From Mercurialis annua (taxonomy: Eukaryota > Streptophyta > Magnoliopsida > Malpighiales > Euphorbiaceae): DNA of 64,000 nt. The notes under the pieces are model-generated. The model did no database searches, was not told the DNA's origin, and saw only the letters and a list, made by a program, of their open reading frames with translations. The stretch spans positions 25,298,501 through 25,362,500 of the forward strand of contig NC_065574.1 in assembly GCF_937616625.2 (NCBI RefSeq), in the 5' to 3' direction. A program made the translations under genes and the position numbers. Numbering within the stretch: the stretch's first letter is position 1; each line of letters opens with the position of its first letter. Of this stretch, positions 26,217 to 38,212 are shown in pieces.

Positions 26217-28212
26217 TGTTGGCACAGCGGGAGGCGCGGGTCCGGATCGTATATTTCAATTCAAAATCGAAATTCCAACAATTCGGATCCTAAAGTTGAT
26301 CATATCAACAACATTGGATCGTCGTATCATTTAGTAATTAAAGCACGCATCTAGGAATCATAAGAGGAATACCTATGTCGATTCTCCAACGATTCTTGTA
26401 GTCCCGAAAGTACGGCGACCTCAAGCTCGTCCACACGAGTATGCGTCCGATTGAATCCTCGCCTTGAAGTAATCCTGCAAGAGTTCCTCTTGCCGAGCAG
26501 CCTTAAGCTCAAACTCTCGCCGCGATCACTACCTTGCTCGGATGTATGAAAAACGTCGCCAAGTTTTTCCCGTGATTGATGACAACTTGAACTCCTTCAA
26601 GTGCTTTCTCTCTCTACAACTTTGTAGTGAGATGTGTGTTGTGTGGTGTGTGTTGTAGTGAAATGAGCAAGAACATGCTCTATTTATAGGCTAGAGCATT
26701 CCTTAAGAATGCAACACCTTGCATGCTAGGTGTCACACACCAAGCAAAGGTGTTGCCACCACATGACACCTTTCATGTGGTGACATCACATAGGTGACAT
26801 CATATAGGTGATGTCATCATATGACATCACATATAAGCTTATTTCCTTATCTCATTACTTCACCATGACATCATCATTCCATTAACTTATGATTAGTGCT
26901 TTAAGTATCATTAATTACACTAATTAATTACTTAAGCCTTCTAATCATAAAACTTGGTTAAAATATAATTAGGTTCCTACTAATTTATAACTCTTATAAA
27001 TTAGTCCCTAATTAACTTGGACATAGTACAATTAGGTTCCTACTAATTTATAACTCTTACAAATTAGTCCCTAATTTGTACTTGTTTTTCATCTTAGATT
27101 AATTTCCGAGATATGCTAGTATCTATATGAAATCGATCTTTTGTAAACTCAATCGGTTGCACACTCTATTGTGTGTGACTAACTAGGTTCACATCTATAT
27201 GGCAACGAGAGACATAAGAAACGCCTTTCTTATATTAAATAATTAAATCCCATTTAATTATTAATTCTCGTAGATCGAGAGTGACGTCTAGCAACATATC
27301 ACGACCCCCAAATAGAGATGAATGTTTCGATGCATTCTTTATGAACCAATGTTCATAATTACCGTACACTCAAAATTCCCTTCATCTAAGATTCCAATCT
27401 CGACTGGTGTCACGGTTAAGTCAAACACTGTTAGTCTTGATTATATGACCTCATCTCCCAGTTCTAATTCTTGATAAATATGACCTCCACTAGAAACAAC
27501 TTTCTATGTAAGTCATATACACCTGCGCAGGTTTTATCATCCATCAAGAACAATTTGAGATAGCATAGAATCTTGTCTCCGTTCATCCAGAGTGATGAAT
27601 CCTTTCTAGGTTAAACCCCTATCTCCATATACAACTAACTAGAGCCAACACATCCCGCGGCTCTAGCTCATGAAAGATCTAGAGTTAAGGAGTATCAAAC
27701 TCTAATCACCTATATACAAGATAGTGTCACCGCAAGTCAAAGGACATATGTACAATTATGAACTAGATGACATTAAATTGACTTTAATGAATTACCATGT
27801 ATAAGTCATCTAGCGTCACTTGTTCGACTCACTCAACACCTTGAGTGTCCACATGTTTATTCTGATCCCCATCAAGTAGTATGAGACTCACTACTTCCTA
27901 TAATTAGTAACTATTTACTAATCAGGAGAATAAACAGAGGTGACGATCTTTCCGGGATAATGCGATGCCCTTATTTGTAGGACCCCATCGATCGTGAACG
28001 GTTATTTAGATCACTTGTATAATAGAATCTGTCACTCATATTCTTAACACCTTAAGAATAGATTCTATCACAATGTGATAAGGACAATACGTAATAAATG
28101 AACACTTAGTTGATGAGACACTTAGTTCAAATAGAACATATATATCTTTGCCATTGGGATTAATTCTACAAATATACACGATCAAATGGCCCTAGGGCAC
28201 ATACTACTAACA
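26217..28212 (-). repeat. Copia 3' LTR
   Basis: The plus strand starts TGTTGGCACAGCGGG and ends ACTACTAACA. A TATAAATAG box on the minus strand is at 26680-26688, and upstream of it in sense orientation lies a cluster of TGACATCA/TGATGTCA motifs at 26781-26873. Confidence 0.93.
26781..26873. promoter_or_regulatory. Cluster of five TGACATCA/TGATGTCA motifs in copia U3
   Basis: Copies at 26781, 26795, 26809 (inverted), 26822 and 26866, about 95-185 bp upstream of the TATA box in sense orientation; repeated at about 33636-33727 in the 5' LTR. The motif is one transition away from the palindromic bZIP site TGACGTCA. Enhancer function is inferred. Confidence 0.5.
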
Positions 28213-28220
28213 ATCTCCCA
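28213..28220 (-). promoter_or_regulatory. Polypurine tract of the copia element
   Basis: The minus strand reads TGGGAGAT directly before the LTR start TGTTAGTAG, inside a longer purine-rich phrase GCAAGTGGGAGAT. Confidence 0.8.
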
Positions 28221-28339
28221 CTTGCACTAGTGCCATTGACAACTATATCTAAGCCCCATCTTCACAAGATGTAAATATTAATGACTCTAAGTCATGTAAA
28301 CCTTAATGACTCTAAGTCATATAAACCTTACTGACTCCA

Positions 28340-28530
28340 AGTCATGGGCTTTGTTAGTGGGTTAGCCGTGTTATTGGCTAATGCTATCTTTTAGAGAAAC
28401 AATTTTCTCTTTCCAACAATTTCTTTAGATAATATGATAATGCCTTTCCTTATGTTCGGATAAATTGTGAGACCCGGTTTCTTTTGCTAGGGCAGTAGCA
28501 CCATTGTGGTCGCAGAAAAGAGGAACTTTC
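28340..28530 (-). pseudogene. Copia RNase H C-terminal remnant
   Basis: The minus strand around 28440-28520 reads L-F-C-D-H-N-G-A-T-A-L-A-K-E, then S-H-N-L-S-E-H-K-E-R-H-Y-H. This matches the family pattern CDN.GAI.LAKEP..H.RSKHIE..YH..RE of Ty1/copia RNase H. Further downstream an ADPLTKA-like segment is recognisable as P-T-N-K-A-H. Several in-frame stops interrupt it, so no protein can be made. It lies last in pol, just before the PPT, as expected. Identification rests on reading the translation by eye. Confidence 0.8.
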
Positions 28531-29199
28531 GACTTAATGGAAGAAAACCGTACTTAGTTCAGTTATAAACTAATTTATCCAAACACCTTCTATTACGACA
28601 TCTCATGTCATAATATACTCGGCTTCTATAATGGAGTATGGAGTTGATTCTTGCTTAGAACACTGCTAGCTCACTACTCCTTCATTATAGATAAATATGA
28701 ATCTGGAGATAGACTCTCTATTATCCATATCTGATTATTAATCAGAATCTGTAAAACGGTCTACTTAAAAATCTCGTTCTCCATTTGTTAATACCATATC
28801 TTTAGTTCAATAAAAGTACTTAAAGATACCTTTAACAACCATCCAATGTTCTCAACATAGATTGGATTAAAACCGATTAGTCCCACTAACCGCATAGACA
28901 ATTTCTAGCTTTGTATGTGGCAACGCATACCTCAGACTACCAATTGCCAAAGCTTATGGTATCTTTGCTAGATTATTTCTTTCTTCAGAAGTTTCGGAAG
29001 ACACTCCCTTTGAAAGAAGAATTTTATGCCTAACGAGTATCAATCCTCTCTTAGAACTTCCATATTGAACTACTTCAATATCTTTTCTAAGAAGAGCCTT
29101 TTGGAGAAACCATTTATTCTCTTAGATCTATCTCTATAGAGTCTAATACTGAGAATTTAGGCTACCTCTCCAAGGTCTTTGATGGAGTACGTATTAGAT

Positions 29200-29700
29200 A
29201 ATCCAAAGTTTTACAAAAGTAATCATTCCGATATTATTATTTAGTAGTAATAAGTTATCTACATGAAAGATCATGAAACTAAGTCTTCTCCCACTAACCT
29301 TCTTGTAACCATTGGGTTTATCATCGTTTTTAATAAATTCGTAACTTCTTACGGATTTATCAAGAAGATGAAACTCGAAGCTTTCTTTTCATCCACTAGG
29401 GATCATTTTAGCTTACACGTCTTGGAACCTTCTTCGGATTCAAAATCCTCGACTTGTTCCATATAGATATACTCCTTAATTTAACCATTAAGGAATGTGG
29501 TTCTTACATTCACATGTCTAACCACAAAATCTAAATGTGTAGCCTTGGTAAGAAAAATCTTGATGAACTTAAGCATGGCTACCCGCAATAAAGTGTATTC
29601 ACAATACAACTTCTTGCCTCTAGCAAAACTCTTTTGCAACAAGCTTAGCTTTAAAGGTCTCCACCTTTCCATTAGTACCAATTTTACACTTGAAGATCCA
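29200..29700 (-). pseudogene. Copia reverse transcriptase remnant
   Basis: The minus strand at 29481-29681 reads V-A-M-L-K-F-I-K-I-F-L-T-K-A-T-H-L-D and ends T-T-F-L-N-G, the diverged copia RT block SPVAMLKSIR...DVKTAFLNG. The following segment (29263-29470) contains a Y-M-E-Q-V-E-D-F-E run, then S-L-V-D-E-K-K-A-S, corresponding to the family's YMEQP.GF and SLYGLKQAS. The catalytic YVDD region (about 29240) is destroyed by stops and substitutions. At least five stops fall in about 300 bases. Confidence 0.85.
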
Positions 29701-30399
29701 TTTAAACCTTATTGGTATAATACCTTTGGATGGATCGACTAGCTCCTAAAATTTGGTTTCTTTATATGGAATCCATTTCAGATTTTATTCCTTCAAACCA
29801 ATTTTGAAGAATCTATATCACATATAGTTTCCTCATAAGTAGAGGGATCAACATTTGATCTTTTACTCCATGACTAAACAACTCTTGTTTATCATGTGGG
29901 AAAACCATCTCTCTCCAGTGGACGAGATACTCTACTTAATCTTCGAGTTGTTAATGTAGATACATCTTTTACTAACTCCGGCTTTTAGTGGGTTTGATCA
30001 ATCTTCATTGATTCATTATTTTGTTGGTAACTAGATGACTCCTCATCTAATTCTATATTCCTTTCTTAGTGTCCCTCTTGAATAAACGCTTTATTAAGAA
30101 AGACTACCACCGATAAACAACGATTGTTTGTTCGGTTCGAATATAGAAACAATATCCTAAACTGTCTTTAGGATATCCAACATAATCTTTCCATGATTGA
30201 TTTTGATTCCAAATTTATCGGATATCAGTTACATGATAAATTCCGAACACCCTCAAATCTTAACATTTTTAAGACTTTATTCCATACCATATCTCATAAG
30301 GTATGTATGGAGCGGATTTAGTTGGAATTTAATTTAGAATTTTATTTGCGATAAGAAGTGCTTGACCCTATAACGAGATGGATAAGTCAGTATATAGCT

Positions 30400-30960
30400 C
30401 ATTCTTGATCGTATCATTTCCCACAATGTACGATACGTCCTTCTTGACAGACGCACCATTCAACCATGGTGTTCTCAAGGAGTAAGTTGAAAAATAATAC
30501 CACATTCCTTTTAGGAACATACCAAATTCTGTACTCAAGTATTCTTCCCTTTTCGATCACATCGTAAAGTATTAATACCTTTTCCAATTTGGTTTTCTAC
30601 TTCATTCTTGAAGTCATTTGAACATTTCAAAATCTTCATGTTTGTTCTTCATAAGACAAACTTAACTATATCGTGATAAATCATCGATGTAGAAAATGAA
30701 GTATGAGTATCTACCTTGGTCCGTTTCTTTAAACGTACCATATACATCACTATGTATGATCTCTTAAACGGCTTTAGCTCTACCTCTTTGTCCCATAAAG
30801 AATAATCAGGCCATGTTGCCTTTAAGATACGACTCACAAATCGGAAGAGATGCAAAATCTTGATTGCTCAAGATTCCCATCCTATCTAACTTGTTATGTC
30901 TATCTTTTGCAATATGTCCTAATTATAAATGCCAAAGTTGTTTAGAAATTTGATAACTTA
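30400..30960 (-). pseudogene. Copia GAG-pre-integrase and integrase core remnant
   Basis: The minus strand at about 30870-30960 reads L-W-H-L-stop-L-G-H-I-A-K-D-R, then K-L-D-R-M-G-I-L, the GAG-pre-integrase histidine pair of Ty1/copia. At about 30830 C-E-S-Y-L-K-G stands for the CXXC half, with the second Cys replaced by Tyr. At 30650-30700 the integrase block reads Y-S-Y-F-I-F-Y-I-D-D-L-S-R-Y, which holds the first catalytic Asp (30680-30688 encodes I-D-D), followed directly by a stop. The domain is recognisable but non-functional. Confidence 0.87.
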
Positions 30961-31229
30961 TGGTATTAATTTCCAAAACATCTTTTGCATTAAACATCTT
31001 TATTCAAGTCATAAAGAACATTTTGTACATATCCATACCCAACTCCGTATTATCAAACATAATACTACAAACATCCTTTGTAAATAGAAAATCAACTACC
31101 AAATTTGTCATATAAATTCGGATATGATATTTCTATATATATTGGGTAAGTAAAAAAAACTTGTTTAATTACAACTTATGTTTATTTAAGAAAATTGAAG
31201 TTGATCCTATAGCTCTTGTCGCAACGCTT

Positions 31230-31340
31230 GCGTCATTCCCGAGATTTAAGATTACTTCATCTTTTTCCTTTCTTTCTCACTTTTACTAAATCCGTAAAAG
31301 ATAAACAAATGTGAGAATTAGCATCGGTATCCAATACCTA
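31230..31340 (-). pseudogene. Copia aspartic protease remnant
   Basis: The minus strand encodes V-L-D-T-D-A-N-S-H-I-C-L-S-F, the counterpart of the copia protease active-site block (W.LDTGA.SHIC). The catalytic D-T-G has become D-T-D, which should abolish activity. Downstream, D-E-V-I-L-N-L-G-N-D-A-S-V-A-T-R-A-I-G matches the L.VGNGA.V...A.G segment usually found next to the protease. It lies between the zinc knuckle and integrase as in intact elements. Confidence 0.8.
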
Positions 31341-31443
31341 AGCTTTTAAATGAGCAATTGACATTGGAACATGAGATAGACACATTCTTAATGGAATTGT
31401 CGTTCCTCTCGTCATTGCCCTTTAAGTATTCACAATACTTCAT

Positions 31444-31485
31444 ACAATTTCCATTTCAATGTCTTTTGTTTTGACAAAAGAAACA
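31444..31485 (-). pseudogene. Copia gag zinc knuckle remnant
   Basis: Fourteen codons on the minus strand spell C-F-F-C-Q-N-K-R-H-stop-N-G-N-C, an exact CX2CX4HX4C spacing. The codon after His, usually Trp in this family, has become TGA. The rest of gag between here and the leader is too degraded to follow. Confidence 0.82.
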
Positions 31486-32619
31486 ATTTCTTTTATTGAC
31501 CAAACCGCCTTTTAAATATTCCAAATATTTCCGGCTATGACTTATACTGTCCTACATCTTAACAAACGAAAACACTTTTCTTTGTTAACCAATGTGCATT
31601 TCTTTTTCGCAATAGCCTTGGAGGCATCTAAATATCTTAATCAATAAAAAAAAATGGTTTTAAACCACTAGCCGATTACTATCGTGAATGTCACTTAAAA
31701 GGATTCTATTTAATCTTATTATCCCTTAGATAACAAAGATCTCTAATTAGTATTCGTGTTATTTTGTATATTTAACCATAATGATTTGGTCTTTATCAAA
31801 ATGGCCTCCCACTATCTTTTTCGAATCCTACACTTCCAAAATAGGAAACGTGAATCTTTGTTGAAAAGATTTCAAGTGGGTGATTGAATTCTTATATTCA
31901 TTTATCTTTCCCTCAAGTACTTAATGCTATTCTTGGGATCAAAATGATATATAAGTGAACAATTACTTGTTCATCATATCTCATATGAGGTTCAATCATT
32001 TCCGGCTCCTAATGCTTTCACCCTCAAGTACTTAATGCTATTCTTAGGTTTCCACATTAGTTAAGTTTAACCCATTGAATCAACTAAGATGTATCGATTT
32101 GAATAATATACGACTCAGGTACGCCTAATTGCCTTTCTCGCCGTATATTATATCGACTACACCCGTAACATCTCATGCTTAACAATAAACTCAACAACAT
32201 CTCTTGACGATATCATCTCACCCCTATGTATCCATAGCCGACAAGATGATAACTCAAAGCGTGTTAGTTTATTGCTCCAATGGAGAGCCATTGATAAACA
32301 ATTTAATGATTAATCAATATAAACTTAATCTTTTAACTTTTAGGAAGATTTCTTAGGGTTTTAAGTTATTCAGGTCTCACTAAACACACAATACATTTTA
32401 GCATGCATCTCATACATATTAAAGCTAAAATTAATCATGCAATCACACATGTATGATCATGGACTTCTTAGGTCTCATTCTTTAGCCACAAAAGAATGAG
32501 CAAACTATTACATATCTCGGAAATGATTCTCTAATCATTCACTATGTAATATCTGCTTTCTTTAGGTATAGAGGAATCGTCCTAGAACCTCCGAAAGCCT
32601 CAATCGATCGCTGATCCTC

Positions 32620-32755
32620 GAAAAAAAATTATTTTTTTTACGTTTTTTTTTACGGTTTTTTTTTTTTTCGAGTCGGAAACTTTTCTCCGGGTGTAAAACC
32701 CCTTTTTCAGCATTTCGGTTTTTTACGGAAAAAAAAATATTTTTTTTTTCCGGGT
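32620..32755. repeat. Homopolymer-rich A/T stretch in copia 5' leader
   Basis: Runs of 8-14 T or A separated by CG-containing spacers. It includes a near-perfect palindrome CGG-A(n)-T(n)-CCG at 32726-32752. The lysine-rich frame across it on the minus strand is a composition effect and is not called as a gene. Confidence 0.7.
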
Positions 32756-33058
32756 TTCGCCTTTTTCCGCATATCCCGTTGATGACAACATAGTGCACAA
32801 GCGAATCACGTATTGTGTTAAATGATCACATTAGAAAAATTCCCAGGATAGATTGGAGGGTCACGAGCGGACCACTTAAGTACCAATCTCCTAGACAGAA
32901 TTTAATCAAATGTAATTAATATCACAATAGCGATTGTTCGTTTTTGGAAAAACAATATCCCTCGGAATTATAAATTACATGCCCAATAATAATTCCTAAG
33001 TCCATGATTATTTATACATTTATTCAATCGTAAAGCATTAATACTCGATGATACGGTG

Positions 33059-33070
33059 GCTCTGATACCA
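33059..33070 (-). promoter_or_regulatory. Primer binding site (initiator Met-tRNA) of the copia element
   Basis: The minus strand reads TGGTATCAGAGC, continuing CACC, one base from the LTR end at 33072. Confidence 0.93.
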
Positions 33071-33071
33071 C

Positions 33072-35067
33072 TGTTGGCACAGCGGGAGGCGCGGGTCCGG
33101 ATCGTATATTTCAATTCAAAATCGAAATTCCAACAATTCGGATCCTAAAGTTGATCATATCAACAACAAATGGATCGTCGTATCATTTAGTAATTAAAGC
33201 ACGCATCTAGGAATCATAAGAGGAATACCTATGTCGATTCTCCAACGATTCTTGTAGTCCCGAAAGTACGGCGACCTCAAGCTCGTCCACACGAGTATGC
33301 GTCCGATTGAATCCTCGCCTTGAAGTAATCCTGCAAGAGTTCCTCTTGCCGAGCAGCCTTAAGCTCAAACTCTCGCCGCGATCACTATCTTGCTCGGATG
33401 TATGAAAAACGTCGCCAAGTTTTTCCGTGATTGATGACAACTTGAACTCCTTCAAGTGCTTTCTCTCTCTACAACTTTGTAGTGAGATGTGTGTTGTGTG
33501 GTGTGTGTTGTAGTGAAATGAGCAAGAACATGCTCTATTTATAGGCTAGAGCATACCTTAAGAATGCAACACCTTGCATGCTAGGTGTCACACACCAAGC
33601 AAAGGTGTTGCCACCACATGACACCTTTCATGTGGTGACATCACATAGGTGACATCATATAGGTGATGTCATCATATGACATCATATATAAGCTTATTTC
33701 CTTATCTCATTACTTCACCATGACATCATCATTCCATTAACTTATGATTAGTGCTTTAAGTATCAATTATTACACTAATTAATTACTTAAGCCTTCTAAT
33801 CATAAAACTTGGTTAAAATATAATTAGGTTCCTACTAATTTATAACTCTTATAAATTAGTCCCTAATTAACTTGGACATAGTACAATTAGGTTCCTACTA
33901 ATTTATAACTCTTACAAATTAGTCCCTAATTTGTACTTGTTTTTCATCTTAGATTAATTTCCGAGATATGCTAGTATCTATATGAAATCGATCTTTTGTA
34001 AACTCAATCGGTTGCACACTCTATTGTGTGTGACTAACTAGGTTCACATCTATATGGCAACGAGAGACATAAGAAACGCCTTTCTTATATTAAATAATTA
34101 AATCCCATTTAATTATTAATTCTCGTAGATCGAGAGTGACGTCTAGCAACATATCACGACCCCCAAATAGAGATGAATGTTTCGATGCATTCTTTATGAA
34201 CCAATGTTCATAATTACCGTACACTCAAAATTCCCTTCATCTAAGATTCCAATCTCGACTGGTGTCACGGTTAAGTCAAACACTGTTAGTCTTGATTATA
34301 TGACCTCATCTCCCAAATCTAATTCTTGATAAATATGACCTCCACTAGAAACAACTTTCTATGTAAGTCATATACACCTGCGCAGGTTTTATCATCCATC
34401 AAGAACAATTTGAGATAGCATAGAATCTTGTCTCCGTTCATCCAGAGTGATGAATCCTTTCTAGGTTAAACCCCTATCTCCATATACAACTAACTAGAGC
34501 CAACACATCCCGCGGCTCTAGCTCATGAAAGATCTAGAGTTAAGGAGTATCAAACTCTAATCACCTATATACAAGATAGTGTCACCGCAAGTCAAAGGAC
34601 ATATGTACAATTATGAACTAGATGACATTAAATTGACTTTAATGAATTACCATGTATAAGTCATCTAGCGTCACTTGTTCGACTCACTCAACACCTTGAG
34701 TGTCCACATGTTTATTCTGATCCCCATCAAGTAGTATGATACTCACTACTTCCTATAATTAGTAACTATTTACTAATCAGGAGAATAAACAGAGGTGACG
34801 ATCTTTCCGGGATAATGCGATGCCCTTATTCGTAGGACCCCATCGATCGTGAACGGTTATTTAGATCACTTGTATAATAGAATCTGTCACTCATATTCTT
34901 AACACCTTAAGAATAGATTCTATCACAATGTGATAAGGACAATACGTAATAAATGAACACTTAGTTGATGAGACACTTAGTTCAAATAGAACATATATAT
35001 CTTTGCCATTGGGATTAATTCTACAAATATACACGATCAAATGGCCCTAGGGCACATACTACTAACA
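33072..35067 (-). repeat. Copia 5' LTR
   Basis: The 1996-bp partner of 26217-28212, with few differences (for example near 33168, 33388, 33427, 33555, 34315 and 34740). The same TGACATCA cluster is at about 33636-33727. Confidence 0.93.
33535..33543 (-). promoter_or_regulatory. TATA box of the copia 5' LTR
   Basis: TATAAATAG on the minus strand within CCTATAAATAGAG, about 95 bp downstream of the TGACATCA cluster in sense orientation. This is the expected pol II promoter of the element. Confidence 0.7.
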
Positions 35068-35164
35068 AATAGGAATGTTTGTTCACATTGTGTCTCGATC
35101 TTGTTTCGTATTGATTCTCGATGTATCGTACTTACTTTTTATTTCATATGAGTCCCGAGGATTA

Positions 35165-38100
35165 TGTAATATCCCTTAAAATTTTAAATTTTTATTTAAT
35201 ATCCTTCCGGTAATTTTTCTGGTTTTGTGGTTCGATTCGTGACTAATTTAAATTTTTTAAAAAATATAAATACTTCGGTTCGAGTTGTGGTTCAACCAAA
35301 AGGGTTGAACCACACCTTTTGAATCAGGTCTCAAAAGAGACCTGATTCGAAAGGATGAGTCTCGTACGAGACTATAAGGTCTTGTACGAGACCCATGACA
35401 TTTCAGGCCTGGTCTCGTACGAGACCAGTATTCTCGAACGAGACCAGCCTGAAATTTGTTGGTCTCGTTCGAGACTTATTACACCAAGGGAGGGGGGCAG
35501 TTTCGTCCCTCGGTTCTAACCTAAACGACCTACTTAAATACCTAAACTTCAACTCCAATTCATTCCCCATACTGCAAACAAATTCCAGCCTCCATTATCT
35601 TGTTGTTTCGCTGAGAAATCGCTGCTTAATTCCTTTCCAGAGTCTGGTGTTTGTCGGTAAGATTTTGTATTCTTTATTTCAGTTTTGTTTTATAAGCAAC
35701 CTTCAGTATATTGAATCCTTCTTGCTCGTTTTTAGATCGAAATCGATTCCGTTTGATCCTAGTGATTCTAGACTCACGTGCCTACGATTCCCTATTTCGT
35801 TTTCTCAAAACGGTACGTAATCGACCTCGTTTCAATCACCGTAGTCTTAACCGTATTGTTCGTTACATACAAACTGTTTATGTTTCATAGTTGTTGCCGA
35901 AACCATTCTCTTCCATTGGCTTAGATTTTTCTATTTCCTGGATATTAGATCACTGGATGTGCTAGTGATTCATAATTGAATTGTTTGAGTTATTATTCAG
36001 TTGTCTTTGATCGCCGTACGTGTATCGGTTTCTTATATACATACTGTCGTTTCTTTGCCATTGTTTTCTGCTATGGTATGGATGAAACATCGAGTGATTA
36101 GGTTGTTGTTTGGTTATGTATAGCTGCCTAGGTTGATGTGTGTATTGATTGAGTTCGGCGATCGTCATTCTCCTTCGTTATGTCTGTTCTGTTTCTCGGT
36201 TTCTAGTGTTCATGGCTTTGCTGTCATCTCTTGTTGATTATATTAGTTATATATATTGTCTTATGTATAGATTGGTTGAGTTTGGTGATGAAACATTAAG
36301 GTTGAGTTTGATATTTTGGACACTATATTGATGATCTGTTTCTAAAGCTTAGGCGGGGTTTGACTTGTTTAAAAGGTAGGAGATGGTCAAATGACCATTT
36401 CAATCATGTAATTGTTTTGATCAAAACAAATTAATCCTTTAAGTTTAACTTTACCTAATAAATTGGATTTCGTTTGATTTATAATTATTATGTTGTAAAC
36501 GATAGTTATTTATTAATTAAGTCAATATAATTACTCGGGAATTTATAATTGTTTTCGAATATCAAATTGGCATGTAATTGGCTAAATTACGATTTAGCCC
36601 TTGAATATTTTTATAACTTATTTAATTAAGTTTTTGGTTAGTAAATTCATATTTTGTTTTAATTATTAACAAAAGCAATTAATTTGACTTCGGATATCAA
36701 ATTGGCTAAAGTATAGTTTAATCCCTAATTGGCTAAAGTACAGTTTAATCCCTAATTGGCTAAAGTACAGTTTCGTCCCTAAACTTTTATAAACTTAAAA
36801 GGGTTAGGTTTTTTGATTGTAACTTGGGTTACTTGAAATTGAAGTTATTGAGTTCTGCTTTTAAAATGGATTATTATTTTATCAAATTATTTTATAAAAA
36901 TAAACTCGGATTTACATTTGATAAACGTTTGAGTCGGGTTAGACTTGGGTCACCCGACAAGTGAGGTTAGCTTGGTAGTTATTGGTAAGTCGGTTAACCC
37001 ACTATTTGGAATTTAATTATTATTCAAAGATTATTAAGTAATATTTGTAAATCGGATTTTAAGTGAGAACTCAATAGACTTGTATTAATTGGGCTTTATT
37101 ACCTATTGGGTAATTTTTATATTGTTCTGGATTGTTTTATTCTGACGTGTTATCTGTGCTAGTCCTATGTGGTGTCTAGTACTCTCTAGAGTTAGGGTCT
37201 GTTGTAATAATTATTTTATTTGTCTAGACCCGTCTACTGTTCGTGCTTCAGAGGCGAACCAGGATTAGTTGCTTGCCGGTTATCACGTGGATTAGCAAGC
37301 AGTGAGTTTGTACTTACTATTTACCGCTTTATTAAGTAAATTGTTATTTTAATATTAAATATATATATTGTACGTATATTGCGAACTGTTTTTATATTAT
37401 GACTCTTAGTTGGAACATGCTACCAAATGGGCATCATTAGGACTGCGTGCGCACCGGTAATGATATGGGTAAGGTATTTATGGAAATGTGGTAACTCGGT
37501 GTGAGCATAGCTCTCGGGACCAAATAGAGTAACTCGGTGTAGCACAACTCTCGGGACTCTGGATATGGTAAAAGTGTGGTTAGTGGTAACTCCGTGTAGC
37601 TCAGCTCTCGGGACCAGGCCTATTGAATTATGGTGGTTATTTAGAATTGTGGATTAGGGTTCCAACTATTATTCGTAATATCGTTATTAAATGTTTTAAA
37701 CGGTTTAAAGGTTTTCCACTTGATAAATGTAAATAGTGGTATAAACTCATCTCAGTATATCTGACCCTGTTGTTTTCCCAATTTTTCCCAGGGTTATGAT
37801 CTAAGAGAGTCTGGTGATCTCCGCATTTACTTTTCCTCGGATGTTCCATTTATTTTAGTAGAACTATCAAACTATTTTATTCTTGGACCGCAGTAGTTGA
37901 CTAGACGTCCATATTATTATTACAGTTGTTTATCGGATTGGTCCGACTACTTATATTGCTCTGGCATGTTACATTATTTACACTGGTTTATGTTATATCT
38001 ATTTTTAGACTCAGGATTAGATAAGCATGTTATATTAATTGTTGAATATTATATAACTGCTAGAATTAGGCTTAAGTCTCGGTTGCCCCCGAGCATTGGT

Positions 38101-38212
38101 TTTCTGCAGGTTTAATTTAATTGTATGTTATAAGAAAGGCTAGCTACGGGTATTGGTACTATATTACGAATGCCCTAGCGCCGGTCACGATTCATGAAAA
38201 TGGGTCATGACA
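35165..38212 (+). mobile_element. Solo LTR of the LARD1 family
   Basis: A single 3048-bp LTR from TGTAATATCCC to GGGTCATGACA with TSD GATTA at 35160-35164 and 38213-38217. The unoccupied paralogue in the right LARD2 LTR (about 45453-45475) reads GAGGACTATCATGGAG straight through. Its 3' two-thirds match the LARD1 LTR in opposite orientation (TCTCGGGACC module at 37490-37615, CCGCAGTAGT at 37888-37897, CCCTAGCGCCGGTCACG at 38173-38189). Its first ~400 bp are unrelated to LARD1. It formed by recombination between the two LTRs of a full element. Confidence 0.9.
35319..35476. repeat. Palindrome cluster in U3 of the solo LTR
   Basis: At least five hairpin-forming units based on GGTCTCGTACGAGACC and variants (GGTCTCAAAAGAGACC, GAGTCTCGTACGAGACT, GGTCTTGTACGAGACC, GGTCTCGTTCGAGAC), some with extended outer arms. 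They lie just upstream of a TATA-like CTACTTAAATACC at about 35529-35541. Confidence 0.75.

Larger units (their letters stand above)
26217..35067 (-). mobile_element. Nested Ty1/copia retrotransposon with near-identical LTRs and a decayed pol
   Basis: LTRs of 1996 bp at 26217-28212 and 33072-35067 flank 4.86 kb. TSD AATAG lies at 26212-26216 and 35068-35072, inside the LARD2 LTR; the unbroken paralogue near 45375 reads TTTAATAGGAATG. PBS (33059-33070) and PPT (28213-28220) set the minus orientation. Domain remnants in sense order are gag zinc knuckle, protease, GAG-pre-integrase, integrase, RT, RNase H, which is the Ty1/copia order. By eye the LTRs differ at only about a dozen positions, yet pol carries many stops and frameshifts. 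Confidence 0.93.

Noticed and set aside
32562..32798. Lysine-rich 78-codon frame on the minus strand of the copia leader
   Set aside because: It arises from A-homopolymer runs; no gag similarity.
35395..35820. 141-codon frame
   Set aside because: It spans the U3 palindromes, the TATA-like site and the presumed transcription start of the solo LTR; chance frame.
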